Assembly (NCBI RefSeq): GCF_024166365.1
Contig: NC_064827.1
Coordinates: 9,651,001-9,715,000 of the forward strand
DNA from: Elephas maximus indicus
Lineage: Eukaryota > Chordata > Mammalia > Proboscidea > Elephantidae
Direction of reading: 5' to 3'
Length of the DNA stretch: 64,000 bases
The notes under the pieces were generated by a model that did no database searches, was not told the origin of the DNA, and was given only the letters and a program-made list of their open reading frames with translations. Made by a program: the position numbers and the translations under genes. Position 1 is the first letter of the stretch; each line of letters starts with the position of its first letter. Below, one piece after another: positions 24,491 to 36,090 of this stretch.

Positions 24491-25757
24491 TTTGTCTATA
24501 CAGTATCTGTCTCCTACTGAGATTCTGTGAAGTTGCCTTCCTGTGCTCCCCACCTGGGAACACTGCTCGCTTTGTCTCAAGATGGCCATTCTGGGCTGGG
24601 CTGGCTGGTAGGATGCCTACAGTTTGTAAGTTTCCTCGTTTGCTATTTTCATTCAGTTTCTCCTTCCCTTCTGTGTTCAATCTAATTCTTCATTCTTCTG
24701 TTTGCCGTTCTGGGTTCCCGGATCATCATCTGTATCTACTTCACTTGGTTTTTTTTTTGTTGTAGGGGGAGGGCAGGGTGTGTGTAAATAAGCCACCATC
24801 TTGGGCTGTCCCCTCTACTACCTTTTTGCAGCCAAATTCTTTAAACACTTTGTTTCACTGAATGAAAACTCAATCCATAAAGATGTTCTGATCACCGAGT
24901 AACCCCATGCTAGGCAATTTGGGGAACAGAGAGATGTAAAGTCCTCCCTGGGGACCATACAACCTCGTGTCCTGAGAAAGGGGAAAGGAACAGCATATGA
25001 TGGCTATACCATCTGGGTCCTAAAACAGGAGTCCTATACACATCAATATTCAGATTAAATCTGAGGGGCAATATTAACACTGCCATGATGGCTGATGGTT
25101 TTTACTGTTTGTGACCAAGGTATAGCCCAGCATCTGGCTTGCACTGATGAATTTCAACTTGCAGTTCCACAGTATCATTCCAGTTCGAACCCCTGCTGAA
25201 AATTTCCATTTCTAACAAGTTACCTGTTCAGAATTTACATTTTCACCCCAGATATACTGAATCGGAATCTACATTTTAAGCAAGACAATGGGGGGGGGTG
25301 TTATTCTTATGTATAACTTCCTGGGAACTTGTTAGAAATGCAAATTCTCAGCAGGGTTTGAACCAGAATGAACTGGGAAGCCCTGGTGTCTGCACCCTGT
25401 TCCTTTTTCAGCACCCTAACTGAATGTCAAGGCTCAGCTGGCTTTGATGAATTTAAGTTTCTACAGCAAAATAACCAAATATGAGAAGAGACCCTAAGTT
25501 AAAAAAAAAGATGCCATGTACTGCAGATAACGCACTTCTTCTAGGTTTGTCTGCCAGCTGCGCCTGCCCCACGCGAGATATTTTCGTAAGTGCTGCTGCG
25601 TCAATTTTTTTTACATGTTGCTGTAAAAAAATTAATGTAGCATGTTTATGAAAATACCTCACAGGGGGAGGGTGAGGTCAGCAAACAAACGTAGAAGGCT
25701 CGTGTTATTTTTGTAAAAATATAGTAATGGGGCAATATGATTGTGTTCAATTGGGAT
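24491..25757. other. Intron of KANK1 with MER5-like remnants
   Basis: 25190-25400 carries TTTCTAACAAGTTACC, TACTGAATCGGAATCT and TTGTTAGAAATGCAAATTC, wording of old hAT MER5-type elements in two orientations. The rest is plain. Confidence 0.45.
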
Positions 25758-25968
25758 AAAGTCCCTGGGTGGCGAAAATGGTTAAGTTCTTGGCTATTCA
25801 CCAAAAAGTTGGTGGCTCGAATCTACCCAGAGGTACCTTACAACAAAGGCCTGGAGATCTACTTCCAAAAAATCAGTCACTGAAAACCCTACAGAGCACA
25901 GTTCTACTCTGACACACATGGGGTCATCATGAGTTGGATTTGACTCAACAGCAACTGTTTTTTTCAGT
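25758..25968 (+). repeat. AfroSINE type B, full length
   Basis: AGTCCCTGGGTGGCGAAAAT to GACTCAACAGCAACTG. Confidence 0.9.
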
Positions 25969-26803
25969 TGGGATAAACGAGAGCATGGGGCCATTAGTCA
26001 AGGTGCGTATAACCTAGTCCCAGCACTAACTAGCAGCTGTCACTCTAGACAAGACGTGTAATCTTTAGGGCCTCAGTTAAAGCAGGGTGGACTGGAATAG
26101 AGTAGCCCCCAGGAACACGTAGCCACACACGTGTGCCCACACCTGTGCCCAGCCACGCACGTCTGCCCATGCCTGTGACCAACACGCCAGGGAGCCACCA
26201 TCTTCAGGTTGGGTTTGACGTACAAAAGGAAAACTACTTGTCTTTCCAGGGTTAGGTAATTACTAAGTCCCTTCTAGTTCAAACCTTTTTGGTTTCGTTG
26301 GTCTATAATCCCGTGAGCCTCATAAATCAACGTTCCCACCCACCACAGACTTAATGTATTCAGCATGAAGTGTTGGTACGTTAAATCTGCTGTTATCACG
26401 CAAAGACTCCAATGCATGTTTCTATCCAGATCACTATGAGGGGCCATGTTTTCTCAGTGCACGGAAGACTGAGCTGTCAGCCAGAGGGCTGGTCTGGCCT
26501 AACAGAGAAACCACACATTAAGATTTCACCAAGGCACGAGCGAGCGGTGGACTTGGCAGTGGCGCCAGATTAAACACCATCATGGAAATATCTATCTGTC
26601 CTTATGCGACGACCCCCAAGGCAACCCTCACTCTCTGTGGTGTTTGCCTCTGAATCTCACAAACAGAAAGAAGTAGACAAGCACAGTTATTTTCCAGTTT
26701 AAAAATAGGGGCAGCCTGCATTCCATTCCGGAACATAATACGCAGTTTCATCACTGACAGGAATGCAGACTTTGGCTCAGATAGATTTCTTTTAAAAACA
26801 TAC
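25969..26803. other. Intron of KANK1, unique sequence before the candidate cassette
   Basis: Repeat-poor compared with its surroundings. A CACACACGTG-rich patch lies near 26125. No other exon recognised. Confidence 0.45.
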
Positions 26804-26851
26804 GCTAACTTGGAAGAAATGCTGGGCGTCGGCTCCCTGGATCACAAAGTT
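26804..26851 (-). other. KANK1: Candidate alternative (cassette) exon of KANK1, 48 bp
   Basis: Seen on the minus strand: a long pyrimidine tract ending ctgttttcag, then 48 bases with no stop, then GTATGT as a good donor. The length is 16 codons, and the neighbouring exons join at a phase 0 boundary, so inclusion keeps the frame. The peptide is NFVIQGADAQHFFQVS. With one gap it resembles the start of the next exon ([15 protein letters not shown]) at F, two hydrophobics, an aromatic-Phe pair, V and S. That suggests either a partial exon duplication or an alternative cap helix of the ankyrin domain (inference). The site is not in a recognisable repeat. I know of no described KANK1 isoform with it, but cannot search. 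It may be an unused pseudo-exon. Confidence 0.42.
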
Positions 26852-27370
26852 CTGAAAACAGAGGCAGAACGTGTAGAAAGAAGACCGTGGACTTCAATGA
26901 ACCCTCCTCTCCTTCCCTTCCAAGGAGCCCTGGTGGCCCAGTGGTTAAGTGATCGGCCGCTAATGGAAAGGTCAGTGGCTTGAACCTACCGGCTGCTCTA
27001 CGGAAGAAAGATGTGGCAGTCCACTTGTATAGAGATTACAGCCTTAGAAACCCAATGGGGCAGTTCTACCCTGTCCTATAGGGTCGCTATGAGTTGGAAT
27101 TGACTTGATGGCAACCGGTATAGTACCTTCCCTCCCACCTGCAACTACATGCTCACAGATGCCTCCATTCTAAGAAAAGTGCAGGGTGGGAGGGGCGCTC
27201 CAGGCTGGACCCAGGGCAGTGATCACAGGGTGGTTTGTGAGCAAAACAGCAGCTGCAGCTCAGCCCACATGAGCCAGCAACCACAGCCGAGGGGCAGCTA
27301 CAGAGCCTGGATCACAGCGCCCACTGGGCACTCTGTAAAGCCGGGGACGGTGTCTGTTGGTCTGACTCAC
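26852..27370. other. Intron between exon 27371-27458 and the candidate cassette
   Basis: Holds a complete type A SINE (26921-27120). The rest shows no further structure. Confidence 0.6.
26921..27120 (+). repeat. AfroSINE type A, full length
   Basis: Lies between the 88-bp exon and the candidate cassette exon. Confidence 0.9.
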
Positions 27371-27458
27371 CATATCTTTGCTGGTCAAAGTTTTGGGGTC
27401 ATTTATATTATTTTTCAGTAAGTTGCACGCAGACAACATCTTTTCACTTAATTCGTAC
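27371..27458 (-). CDS. KANK1: KANK1 exon at the start of the ankyrin domain, 88 bp (residues 1087-1116)
   Basis: This exon encodes [16 protein letters not shown], then [11 protein letters not shown], the helical cap before the ankyrin repeats. The acceptor is cccccttttag|GT and the donor ATG|GTGAGT, a strong site. It enters in phase 2 and ends in phase 0. The downstream intron is about 8.3 kb and holds the candidate cassette exon at 26804-26851, which is also phase 0 at both ends. Confidence 0.96.
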
Positions 27459-27540
27459 CTAAAAGGGGGACAAAAAGATAAAAGAAAGAGAACTGATGAT
27501 TGACCACAAGACAAAAGTCATTTTTATACTCATCACTATA

Positions 27541-27726
27541 TTAGCCCTTGTGGCACAGTGGTTAAGAGCTCAGCTGTAAGCAAAAAGTTGGCAGTTCAAA
27601 TCCACCAGCCGCTCCTTAGAAACCCTATGGGGCAGTTCTACTCTGTCCTGTAGGGTCTCTATGTGTCAGAATAGACTTGGTGGCAACGGGTTTGGTTCAG
27701 TTTTTTTTTTTTTTGGTTTGTTTTTA
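27541..27726 (+). repeat. AfroSINE type A, short form with T-rich tail
   Basis: GCTCCTTAGAAACCCTATGG marks the internal deletion. Confidence 0.88.
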
Positions 27727-28734
27727 AAAGACAAGCCAAGCTCGGCAGGTCCTGGTTGGGGAAGGTGCTTGGCTAGAGGTGGTCTCGGCGTTTGAAGAAA
27801 TCGAAGAAATTGACGCCAGCCCCTCCAGCCAGGGCTCAGGGCCTTTGCATGAGGGTGGCGTTCAGACTCACTGGTTTTGGCCTTTGTGATAATATAACAA
27901 CTGGAGATTTTTTGCTCCTTTTATTCTAAGTTCTTCAAAATGTTTCCTCTTAAGCAAGGGACAAGGTTTTAATTCCCATATATCCAATATAAGTAAAAAA
28001 AGTAAAATTTTTTTTTTTTTTATATACTGACCAGTAAATCACACATCTGCAACCACATCTGGTATCCTGAGAAGCACTGGTTTAACCCATGTGAAAAAAT
28101 AAACCTACAGATTGGATAACATATGGTATACATAACTCAATAAAACTGTTGGAAAATCAGGTGACAAGATACGGAGCTGTCGGACAATACTTGCGAACAT
28201 AAACAGAGGCCACTTACCTTGAGTTAATGTCAAGTTAAACAGAGGTGAGTTTTCGGAAGCGTTCTATCTACACTTCTCATAGTGAAAAACCATACTGAGC
28301 TGTATCTGTTCTATTCTCACCTACTTTATAAGCATCAAATCCATTTTGCTGATAGACTTTAAATTATGGCATTTTGGGGTACAGATTTCAGCCAAGCAGG
28401 ACTTTTATTTCATATTTCATTTCAGCTGGTATTTGTAATAACCCCAAATCCAGCCTTGTGGTATTCCCAACCACCCAGTGAGCAACAGAACATAGACATG
28501 TGACCGACTGACACCCTCTTTCCAGTAAGAGTGATCTTTGGTTGAGGCCTTGAAAACTGCTCCTCCCTCACACAGCAATCCTGTAATAACAGGGCTGCCA
28601 CCTGCCTCAAGATAAAATAAACTCTGGAACTTAAAAAAAAAAGTGTCCTGGTCACCAACAAATGCTAGTACGTCTTTCAAGATAAGGTGGGGGGATTTGA
28701 ACAATGGAAATTTTAGTGACGCTTACCAGTTCTG
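27727..28734. other. Intron of KANK1, mostly unrecognised
   Basis: Contains an orphan strong donor CAAG|GTAAGTGG at 28221-28210 on the gene strand with no good acceptor close by, and an L1-like tail near 28090-28160. Confidence 0.45.
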
Positions 28735-28930
28735 TATGGAGTTGCTGGGTGGCACCAACAGTTAAGTGCTTGACTACTAACCTAAAGGTTGGTGTTTGAA
28801 CCCATCCAGAGGCCCCTCGGAAGAAAGGCCTGGCAATCTGCTTCTGAAAGGTCACAGTCTTGAAAACACGGTTCTACTCTGCAACACATGGGGTCACCGG
28901 GAGTCAAGAGTGGACTTGATGGCAACTGGT
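28735..28930 (+). repeat. AfroSINE type B
   Basis: A near full-length copy, slightly deleted after CTTGAAAAC. Confidence 0.87.
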
Positions 28931-29226
28931 ACTAGTTTTGTGGATGGTGGTTCCACATGTAAAATTACATAGCAAATAGTTAAAGTTTCAAAAAACAAAG
29001 GCGACCAGGTATCTAGCCATTCTCTAGGATCTCAAAGAGCCCTGGTATTATCATGCCCTGCAGTTCTATTTATTAGCAGCAGGAAAAGGTGTGCAAACCT
29101 TTGAGGAACAGATAAAGGTTAGTTTTCCTTTAAAAGACCAAACAACAGATGCAATTGCAAAATCTCCTCAACTATTGCCCAAGTCCGTCCACTGTGGGAG
29201 GGGTGGGGGCAGGGGAAGTACCACAC

Positions 29227-29466
29227 CTCTCTCTGATTTCCACCTTCTCAGGTTCACATTCTTGAACCTGCATTTCAGCTTCCACCCTGGCGGAGTTGAA
29301 ACCTTCAACATTAACGGCCTGGTGCCCTTCTGCCATTGCCTGTGAATCTTCGTCCTCCTCGTCCTCCTCTTCCTCAGGAGGGCACTCAATGACATCACCT
29401 TCGTCATCTGACTCGGAGGAAGAGCTTTCGTCTGAGCTGGAATCATCGCTGGAAGTGGTCTCATAC
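29227..29466 (-). CDS. KANK1: KANK1 acidic serine-rich exon, 240 bp (residues 1007-1087)
   Basis: This exon encodes a Ser/Asp/Glu block beginning [19 protein letters not shown], a Glu-rich run, then [14 protein letters not shown], as in human KANK1 just before the ankyrin domain. It is likely disordered and a casein-kinase-2 type target (inference). Both ends are phase 2. The acceptor is ttgccacctag|GT. The donor AGAG|GTGTGG is the weakest in the gene because it lacks the usual +3 to +5 match, so exon extension or alternative use is possible. Reading past it gives a run-on before a stop. Confidence 0.95.
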
Positions 29467-29643
29467 CTAGGTGGCAATTGGGATTTCAGGAGATGCAAGG
29501 TGTGCCCGTAAAGACCCACTGACACTTAGAAATTTCTATGAAGGGAAAGCTGTGACCTGACTCCTGAAATTTCACCAGTGGTTACAGACCCTACACTCAG
29601 AAGTTCAAAGTAAAGTCTACTGAAATGCCAGGTGGCTTTGACT

Positions 29644-29846
29644 GGGAGGCCTTGGGCAGTGCAAGGGATTAACACGCTCAGCTGCTAACCAAAAGGCTGG
29701 AGTCCACCCAGAGGCGCCTTGGAAGAAAGGCCTAGTGATCTACTTCTGAAAAATCAACCACTGAAAACCCTGTGGAGCCCCGCTCTACTCTGACACACAT
29801 GGAGTCACCGTGAGATGGAGCTGACTCGGTGGCAATTGGTGGTGGC
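29644..29846 (+). repeat. AfroSINE type B
   Basis: The B box is deleted (GGCTGGAGTCCACCC). Confidence 0.87.
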
Positions 29847-30792
29847 GCTGGTTTGGGGTGAGTTCTGGCTTAAAAGGGATAACCTAGGTATCAGATCGCT
29901 TGTAAAACAAAATTCGGGCACCCCTGGCTTAGTATAAACTGAGAGGAAGCTTAAAGGAGACCAGGTGTACGTTGCTAAATTTTTATTTCTGTTCCCGGTT
30001 GGTTTTTTTTTTTTTTTAAATCTTCCTATTTTCCCCCATTAATCCTTCCACTGTCAAGATGAACAGATTATATAAGTATCAAGAGTCCCTCTGGTGTGTG
30101 CCCTCAGAACCTCCTGGGCCACCTCACCTGATATAACCTTTAAGATTTGAGAAGAAGACACCACCAGGCTAAGTCTTTCTGGCAGCCTTTACCATGAATA
30201 GCATCTCAGCTAACTTTGCACTGCTGCTCTTTTGCAGAGGTCATGTATTGATTAATTTGTTGCTTTGGTTCAGTTGTAGTAGGGCAGACAAGCTTAAGTG
30301 TTTACCAGGGCCAATTGGTAGAGAAGGAATAAACTATTAATATTCTACTTAGAAAGCAAAGACCTGATGGCGTGGCGTGGTTACTCTTCAGAGGAAAGGC
30401 CCTAGAATTCTGACGGGGAATGTGGAGAGCTAAGCAAAGCAGCCCATTCTGAAGCAGTGGGCTCATGCTCCTGGTCTCCTTCCATGTATGTCTGAGTTCT
30501 GAGGAGGTTAAGAACCATTGTCCAGCACAGCACAGGACACTGCTTCCTGCCACTCTTGCTGAAGACTACACTTCTCAGATCAGAGGTGAGGAGAAGTAAA
30601 TTGCTCAGCGTCATCAGGATTCCTGACAGAAGGCAAGAGGAGAGAAGAGAGGCCCACTGCACCTTTCTGGGGGGACTCCTCTGTCACCATGATGTGGCAG
30701 CATCCCAGACTAGAGACCTTTAAACACGACTTAAGCCACAGGGAGCAAAGGAGACAGACCATGTACACACTCCAGGACCACCATCCTTCTTA

Positions 30793-30942
<150 letters not shown>

Positions 30943-30956
30943 TCATACCTGTACAT

Positions 30957-31163
30957 AGGAGCGCTGGTGGCTCAACGGCAAAGTGCTCAGCTGCCAACCG
31001 AAAGGTTGGTGGTTTGAACCCACTCACTGGCTCCACAAGAGAAAAGACCCAGCTATTTGTTTCTGTAAAGATTATAGCCTAGAAAACCCTCTGGGGCAGT
31101 TCTACTCTGTCATATGGGGTCGCTGTGAGTCCAAATCAACTCGATGGCACCTAACAACAATAG
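30957..31163 (+). repeat. AfroSINE A/B intermediate
   Basis: GAGCGCTGGTGGCTCAACGG head and GATGGCACCTAACAACAAT tail; 55 bp upstream of a KANK1 acceptor. Confidence 0.88.
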
Positions 31164-31600
31164 ACCTGTACGCATTAAATCAACAGGTCATCTTTCTTCA
31201 CGTATGTTTTACTTTCTTGTCATTCATGAAAAAGTAGCTCTTGGCACGTATATAGAGAGACACTTGCCCCAAAGCCACTGGGAAATGGTGTGGGTGCAGA
31301 GAAAGTGATTCAAGGTTCCATGAATACCTTTCTTGAAATGGAAAAAAGATCCATCAGTACTTCCAGACGTAACAAAAGCAGTGACTGCTAGCATTGGTAT
31401 CTGGCTTTACTGTTGTTAAAGGGATGTCGTACCTCACTTGATCCTCAAAAACCACTTAGCCATGAAGATAGGGATGATTACTGCTCTCTGTCTTCAGCTG
31501 AGATAACCTAGAGCCTAGACCCGGGAAAACTTATCCCTGACAGACTGGGAGAGTTAAATGCTGTTTATTTCTCTTAAGGGGATTCTGCACCTTTAATTCT

Positions 31601-31930
31601 TTGTTGTTAGCTGCCATGATTCGGCCCCGACTCATGGTGACCCCGTGTACCATGCTGCCTGATCCTGCGCCATCCCCATAATGAGTTGTGGATCAGAACA
31701 ACGTGATATGTAGGCATTTCCTTGGCTTAATTTCAAAAGTGGATTGCCAGGTCTATCTTGGTAGTCTGTCTTAGACTAGAAGCTCCACTGAAGCCTGTTC
31801 GGCAAAACGGCAACACGCAAACCTCCAATGGCAGGCGGGGGGTGGCAGCATATGCGGTGTACTGGCCGGGAATTGAAGCCGGTCTTCCACATGGAAGGCA
31901 AGAATTCTACCACTGAACCATCACTGCCCA
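31601..31930 (-). repeat. AfroSINE type C, full length
   Basis: Antisense; ends with GAATTCTACCACTGAACCAT, the reversed tRNA-Gly-like head. Confidence 0.88.
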
Positions 31931-31966
31931 CATTTTATTTCTTTAGTAATCACTTAGAGATACTTT

Positions 31967-32122
31967 GGAATGCTGGTGGCGCAGTGATTAAGAGCTTGGC
32001 TGCTGACCAAATGGCCAGCAGTTCTAATCTACCAGCTGTCCTTGGAAAACCTATGGGGCAGTTCTACTCTGTCCTATAGGGTTGCTAGGAGTTGGAATCA
32101 ACTCGACGGCAATGGGTTTTTA
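31967..32122 (+). repeat. AfroSINE type A, short form
   Basis: GGTGGCGCAGTGATTAAGAG with the internal deletion and an AATGGGTTTTT end. Confidence 0.88.
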
Positions 32123-32151
32123 AAAGATACTCAAGGCCTACCTTCCTGTGA

Positions 32152-32643
32152 TGGATGATGGATTGAATTGTGTCCCCCCAAAATGTGTATCAATTTGGCT
32201 AGGCCATGATTTCCAGCATTGTGTAATCACCCACCATTTTGTTACCTGATGTTATTTTTCTAGGTATTGTAAATCCTACCTCTATGATGTTAATAAGGCA
32301 AGACTCAATCTGCAAGATTAGGCTGTGTCTTAAGTCAATCGATTTTGAGATATAAAAGAGAGAAGTGAGCAGAGACACATGGGGACCTCATACTGCCAAG
32401 AAAGAAGCACTGGGAGCATAGTGTGTCCTTCGGACCTGGGGTCCCTGTGCTGAGAAGCTGCTAGACCAGGGGACGACTGATAACAAGTACCTTCCTCCAG
32501 AGGCAATAGAGAGAGATAGCCTTCCCCTAGAGGTGGCGCCCTGAATTCAGACTTCTAGCCTCCTAGACTGAGAGAACAAATTTCTCTTTGTTAAAGCCGC
32601 CCACTTGTGGTATTTCTGTTATGGTAGCACTAGGTAACTAAGA
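32152..32643 (+). mobile_element. MaLR-like solo LTR, copy 3
   Basis: GGATTGAATTGTGTCCCCCC to CACTAGGTAACTAAGATA; the most complete copy. It ends 115 bp past the donor of the 198-bp KANK1 exon. Confidence 0.82.
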
Positions 32644-32757
32644 TACTTCCCAACAACTGTGGAATCTTTCTTCCAAGTCAACTTACAATGCAAACTGGCT
32701 TTAAATTGGGAATGCTGGCCATGTCAGCCCTAGCATCCTGATGCTAAGAAATGTTAC

Positions 32758-32955
32758 CGTAGAGACCAGCAGCAATCTGGTCGTCTGTCAGGTTCACTGA
32801 AGACAGTGTACTCTCCTGAGGGGGTAAAGCGTCCTTGCCGCCCATGGGCTTTCCTTCTGTGGCCCCGACCTCTTGCTCAGGCAGGGACATCTGGTTCCTC
32901 AATGGCATTCCAGGCTGTAGGGCTCCACACTTACAGGCATGCTGCAGGTTACTTC
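32758..32955 (-). CDS. KANK1: KANK1 linker exon, 198 bp (residues 905-971)
   Basis: This exon encodes the linker between the coiled coils and the acidic region. The acceptor reads gttcctgacag|GA and the donor TACG|GTAACA; both boundaries are phase 1. The translation includes [21 protein letters not shown] and [15 protein letters not shown], which follow the human protein closely. The conserved end ([13 protein letters not shown]) is the best evidence of identity. No catalytic motif is expected. The exon lies about 12.8 kb downstream of the giant exon. Confidence 0.96.
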
Positions 32956-32995
32956 CTGTCAGGAACAAGAAGGGTGTGAGGAGTGTGTGTGATGC

Positions 32996-33106
32996 TGACC
33001 TGCTCCCGTCGATTCCGACTCACAGCAACCCTGAGAGACAGAGTAGGCTAGCCCTGGAGGGTTTCCAAGGCTGTGATCTTTACCGGCAGAGGTCACCACA
33101 TCTGTG
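32996..33106 (-). repeat. AfroSINE type A, 3' part
   Basis: CCCGTCGATTCCGACTCACA to GTGATCTTTACCGGC. Confidence 0.8.
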
Positions 33107-33467
33107 ATGCTAGGACCGAACAAAACGGGCTAAAAGGTTTTTATAAAAGATGCTGGCAAACTCATCCTTTTCTCAAGTGCTTCCCTCTTGTGTTTTTATC
33201 TGTATAAACGGCACAGCTGTCCCAGCCACCAAAGCTCAAACCCACAAAGCCTTCCTTGGCTCTTCCTGTTATTCCCACATCTGGATCTGCCAAGCCTTGT
33301 CAGACCAACTCCTTGTCACCTCTCTGTTCTGGCTGTGACCACCCAGCGATGGCTCTCACTACGTCTCCTCCTGACTGCCCGGCTTCCTTGACCCCTGGCC
33401 TTCTTAGACGCCGCTGCCGAGGAATGCTACCAGCCAGCTCTAATCCCACCACTGAATGGCCAGTGGC

Positions 33468-33842
33468 CGTCTTGTCGGCGCTGACTCATGAACCCCATGT
33501 GTGTCAGAGTACAACAGCGGCCCACAGGGCTCTCTTTCTTATTTTCTCTTGGCTACATATAATTTTTTATTGTATTTTCAGTGAAAGTTTATACAGCAAA
33601 TTAGGTTCCCATTTGACAATTTCTATATAAATTGTTCAGTGACAGTTACATTTTTCACAGTGTGTCAATATTCTCTTTGATTTTGTTCTGGTTGTTCCAC
33701 TCCCTGTAGGGTTTTGAGTGGCTGCTTTTTCAGAAGCAAATTATCAGGCCTTTCTTCTGAGGCACCTCTGGGTAGACTTGAATGTCCAACCTTTTGGTTA
33801 GCAGTAGAGCATGTGAACTGTTTGCATCATCCAGGGACCCCA
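33468..33842 (-). repeat. AfroSINE type B split by an L1 3' end
   Basis: Pieces at 33468-33530 and 33703-33842 join at the phrase for the tail-proximal GGGTTTTCAATGG region; the L1 end lies between them. Confidence 0.75.
33547..33702 (-). mobile_element. L1 3' terminus nested in a SINE
   Basis: AGTGAAAGTTTATACAGCAA matches the end of the L1 at 21675-23740. Confidence 0.75.
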
Positions 33843-34454
33843 ATCCTGTCATGACCCCAGCTTAAACAAAATTAGACAAAACCTGAACTCGTCCCCACTC
33901 AGGAAATAAAGCCCACATGCTCAGCCAGACCCCCAAATTGTCCTTACCCCAGCACCAACTTGCCTCTCCAACCTTACTTCCCACTATCTTGCAGTCCTTC
34001 CTTACTGGAACTGGGCTGACACTCCAGCAAATGGACCTACCCCTGGTATAAGTGGGGCCCCTCGTTTTCCCGAAAGCATGCCTTAGCTTCTTCTCCTACC
34101 TGGAATGCCCTCCACCCCGCCCTCCCATGGCCAAGCCTTCCTACCACTCAGGCTTTGAGGCTGGTGGCCCCCTTTGCAACATACTGGTTTACAACAACAA
34201 CCATAATAAAAAAAGTTACGACGGGGGACAGCAAACCATCCAAAGTGAGGCATTAAAAATCACCTAAAGGTTAAACTCTGACAGTCCCACCGAAGAACCC
34301 CTAAACCCCTAAAGGCCACAGAGCTGGATGAGAACCCACAGTTCCTCATTCTGGGTCCAGTAGTGTATCCACGTTCAAGAGCACCAAGCTCCCTCTCCCA
34401 CCTCTGCAGGGGTGGGCAGCTCCCCAGGTGACTCTGCGCCAATGCATCTCGGTC
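33843..34454. other. Intron of KANK1, unique sequence
   Basis: Contains a 30-bp (ACAACA)-rich patch; no exon recognised. Confidence 0.4.
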
Positions 34455-34566
34455 CTATACATACACAAACACACACATACATACACCATACACTTACATA
34501 TACAGATACACGAACACATATACACACCACACATACATACATACACAAAGACACATACACACACCC
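34455..34566. repeat. ACACAT/ATAC simple repeat
   Basis: CA- and CATA-rich tract that creates open frames on both strands; not coding. Confidence 0.85.
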
Positions 34567-34767
34567 CCCACGAGACCAAGTGGAGCCCTCCAAACAGTCC
34601 TACTTGGGGATGCTCTTCCACGCTTTGGGCAGCGCTAGACAGTAGAAAGTCCTCAATAGAACATCTGTGTAATTCAACTCAAAGCCCTGAGGACTCTGCT
34701 GAGGCCAAGAACAACATCAAATGTTAAACTAGCTCTCATTTGCTCAAGTCACAGGGACTTTGTAATC

Positions 34768-34974
34768 TGGAGTCCCTGGGTGGTACAGACAGTTAATGCG
34801 CTCAGCTGCTAACTGAAAGACTGAAAGCTCGAGCCCACCTAGAGGCACCTTGGAAGAAAGGCCTGGCAATCTACTTCCCAAAAAATCAGCCATTGAAAAC
34901 CCTACGGAGTGCAGTTCTACTCTGACACACATGGGGTGCCATGAGTTAGAGTCGACACGACGGCAACTGGTAAA
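34768..34974 (+). repeat. AfroSINE type B, full length
   Basis: GGAGTCCCTGGGTGGTACAG to CGACACGACGGCAACTGG. Confidence 0.9.
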
Positions 34975-35191
34975 ATTACCAGAAAATGTTTTTCCAGTTG
35001 GTTTTGAATGGGCTATAAACGGCCTATGATTCTCCGAACTTGATAAAGACCCACCTGTGGTTGTAGGCTACACACAGGCTGATACATGTACCAGATATGA
35101 CTGTGGCATGTGACTACAAGTTCACTCAAAACAAAGGAATGGTGTAGCCAAGGGGGCCAAAAATCAATTGAAGAGGTCAGCATAATTCAAT

Positions 35192-35346
35192 GTTCTCAGC
35201 CCTGGTGGCTCTTTAGAATCTCCTGAGTTGGGGGTGGACCTGTAAAAATACAGACACAATGAACTACCTGCAGATGAGGCCCAGGAGGCAGTGTTTTGTC
35301 AAAGCTCCCCAGGTCATTCTGATGTGCACCAGGACTGAGAACCACT
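35192..35346 (+). mobile_element. MER5A-like hAT DNA transposon remnant
   Basis: The ends read TTCTCAGCCCTGGTGGC and ACCAGGACTGAGAACCACTG, near-inverted repeats, with AAAGCTCCCCAGGTCATTCT inside. Non-autonomous and old. Confidence 0.8.
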
Positions 35347-35514
35347 GAATTAAATGAAGCAATATAAAGCTTGACTGTTGGAAACAAAAGCTGGCTCCAC
35401 TCTGGTTTCAACCTGTCCACTTAGATGGATGCGAGTTCTTAGGAATTACTGGTGTTTTAATTATCCGTCCTGGACCACTGGTGTTAGAAGTGCGTGGTGA
35501 AGAGTAAATACACA

Positions 35515-36090
35515 AACTACGGCCTCACCTACCCCGAGACCTGAAGAACTAGATGGTGCCCAGATACCACTACCAACTGTTCTTATCACGGCCACAATAG
35601 ATGGACCTGATAGAATGGTATAAAAACGTGCAACAGAACCTCATATTCCTTAAGAAACAAACGAAAACAAGACCAACTGGACTGGTTGAGGCTGGAGGAC
35701 TCCCCGAGACTGCTGACATACTCTGACATACTCTTCAAACCTTGAACCAAAACTAACCCGAGATCACCTTGTAGCTATATAACAAGTTAGCTCAAAAATA
35801 ATGAGTATTACCTGTAAGTACTATGCTTGTTTAAAAAACCACGTGTATGAGACCAAACAGACAACAAACACTTTAAAACAAAGATGAGAATGTAGGAGAC
35901 CAGGGAAGCTAGGACAGCTAGATTAAGGTAAATAGAACCACCAGAAGGGAAATAATGAGAATGCTGACAAATTATGAAGAATGTAACCAACATCACTGAA
36001 CAATTTGTACAGAAATTGTTGAATGGGAACCTAAACTGCTGTGCAAACCTTTAGCAAAAACACCGTATTATTAAAAAAAAAAAAAAAAGT
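35515..36090 (+). mobile_element. L1 3'UTR and A tail
   Basis: CTAGATGGTGCCCAGATACC parallels TTAGATGGTGCCCTGCTACC at 54245; ends in an A run. Confidence 0.75.
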
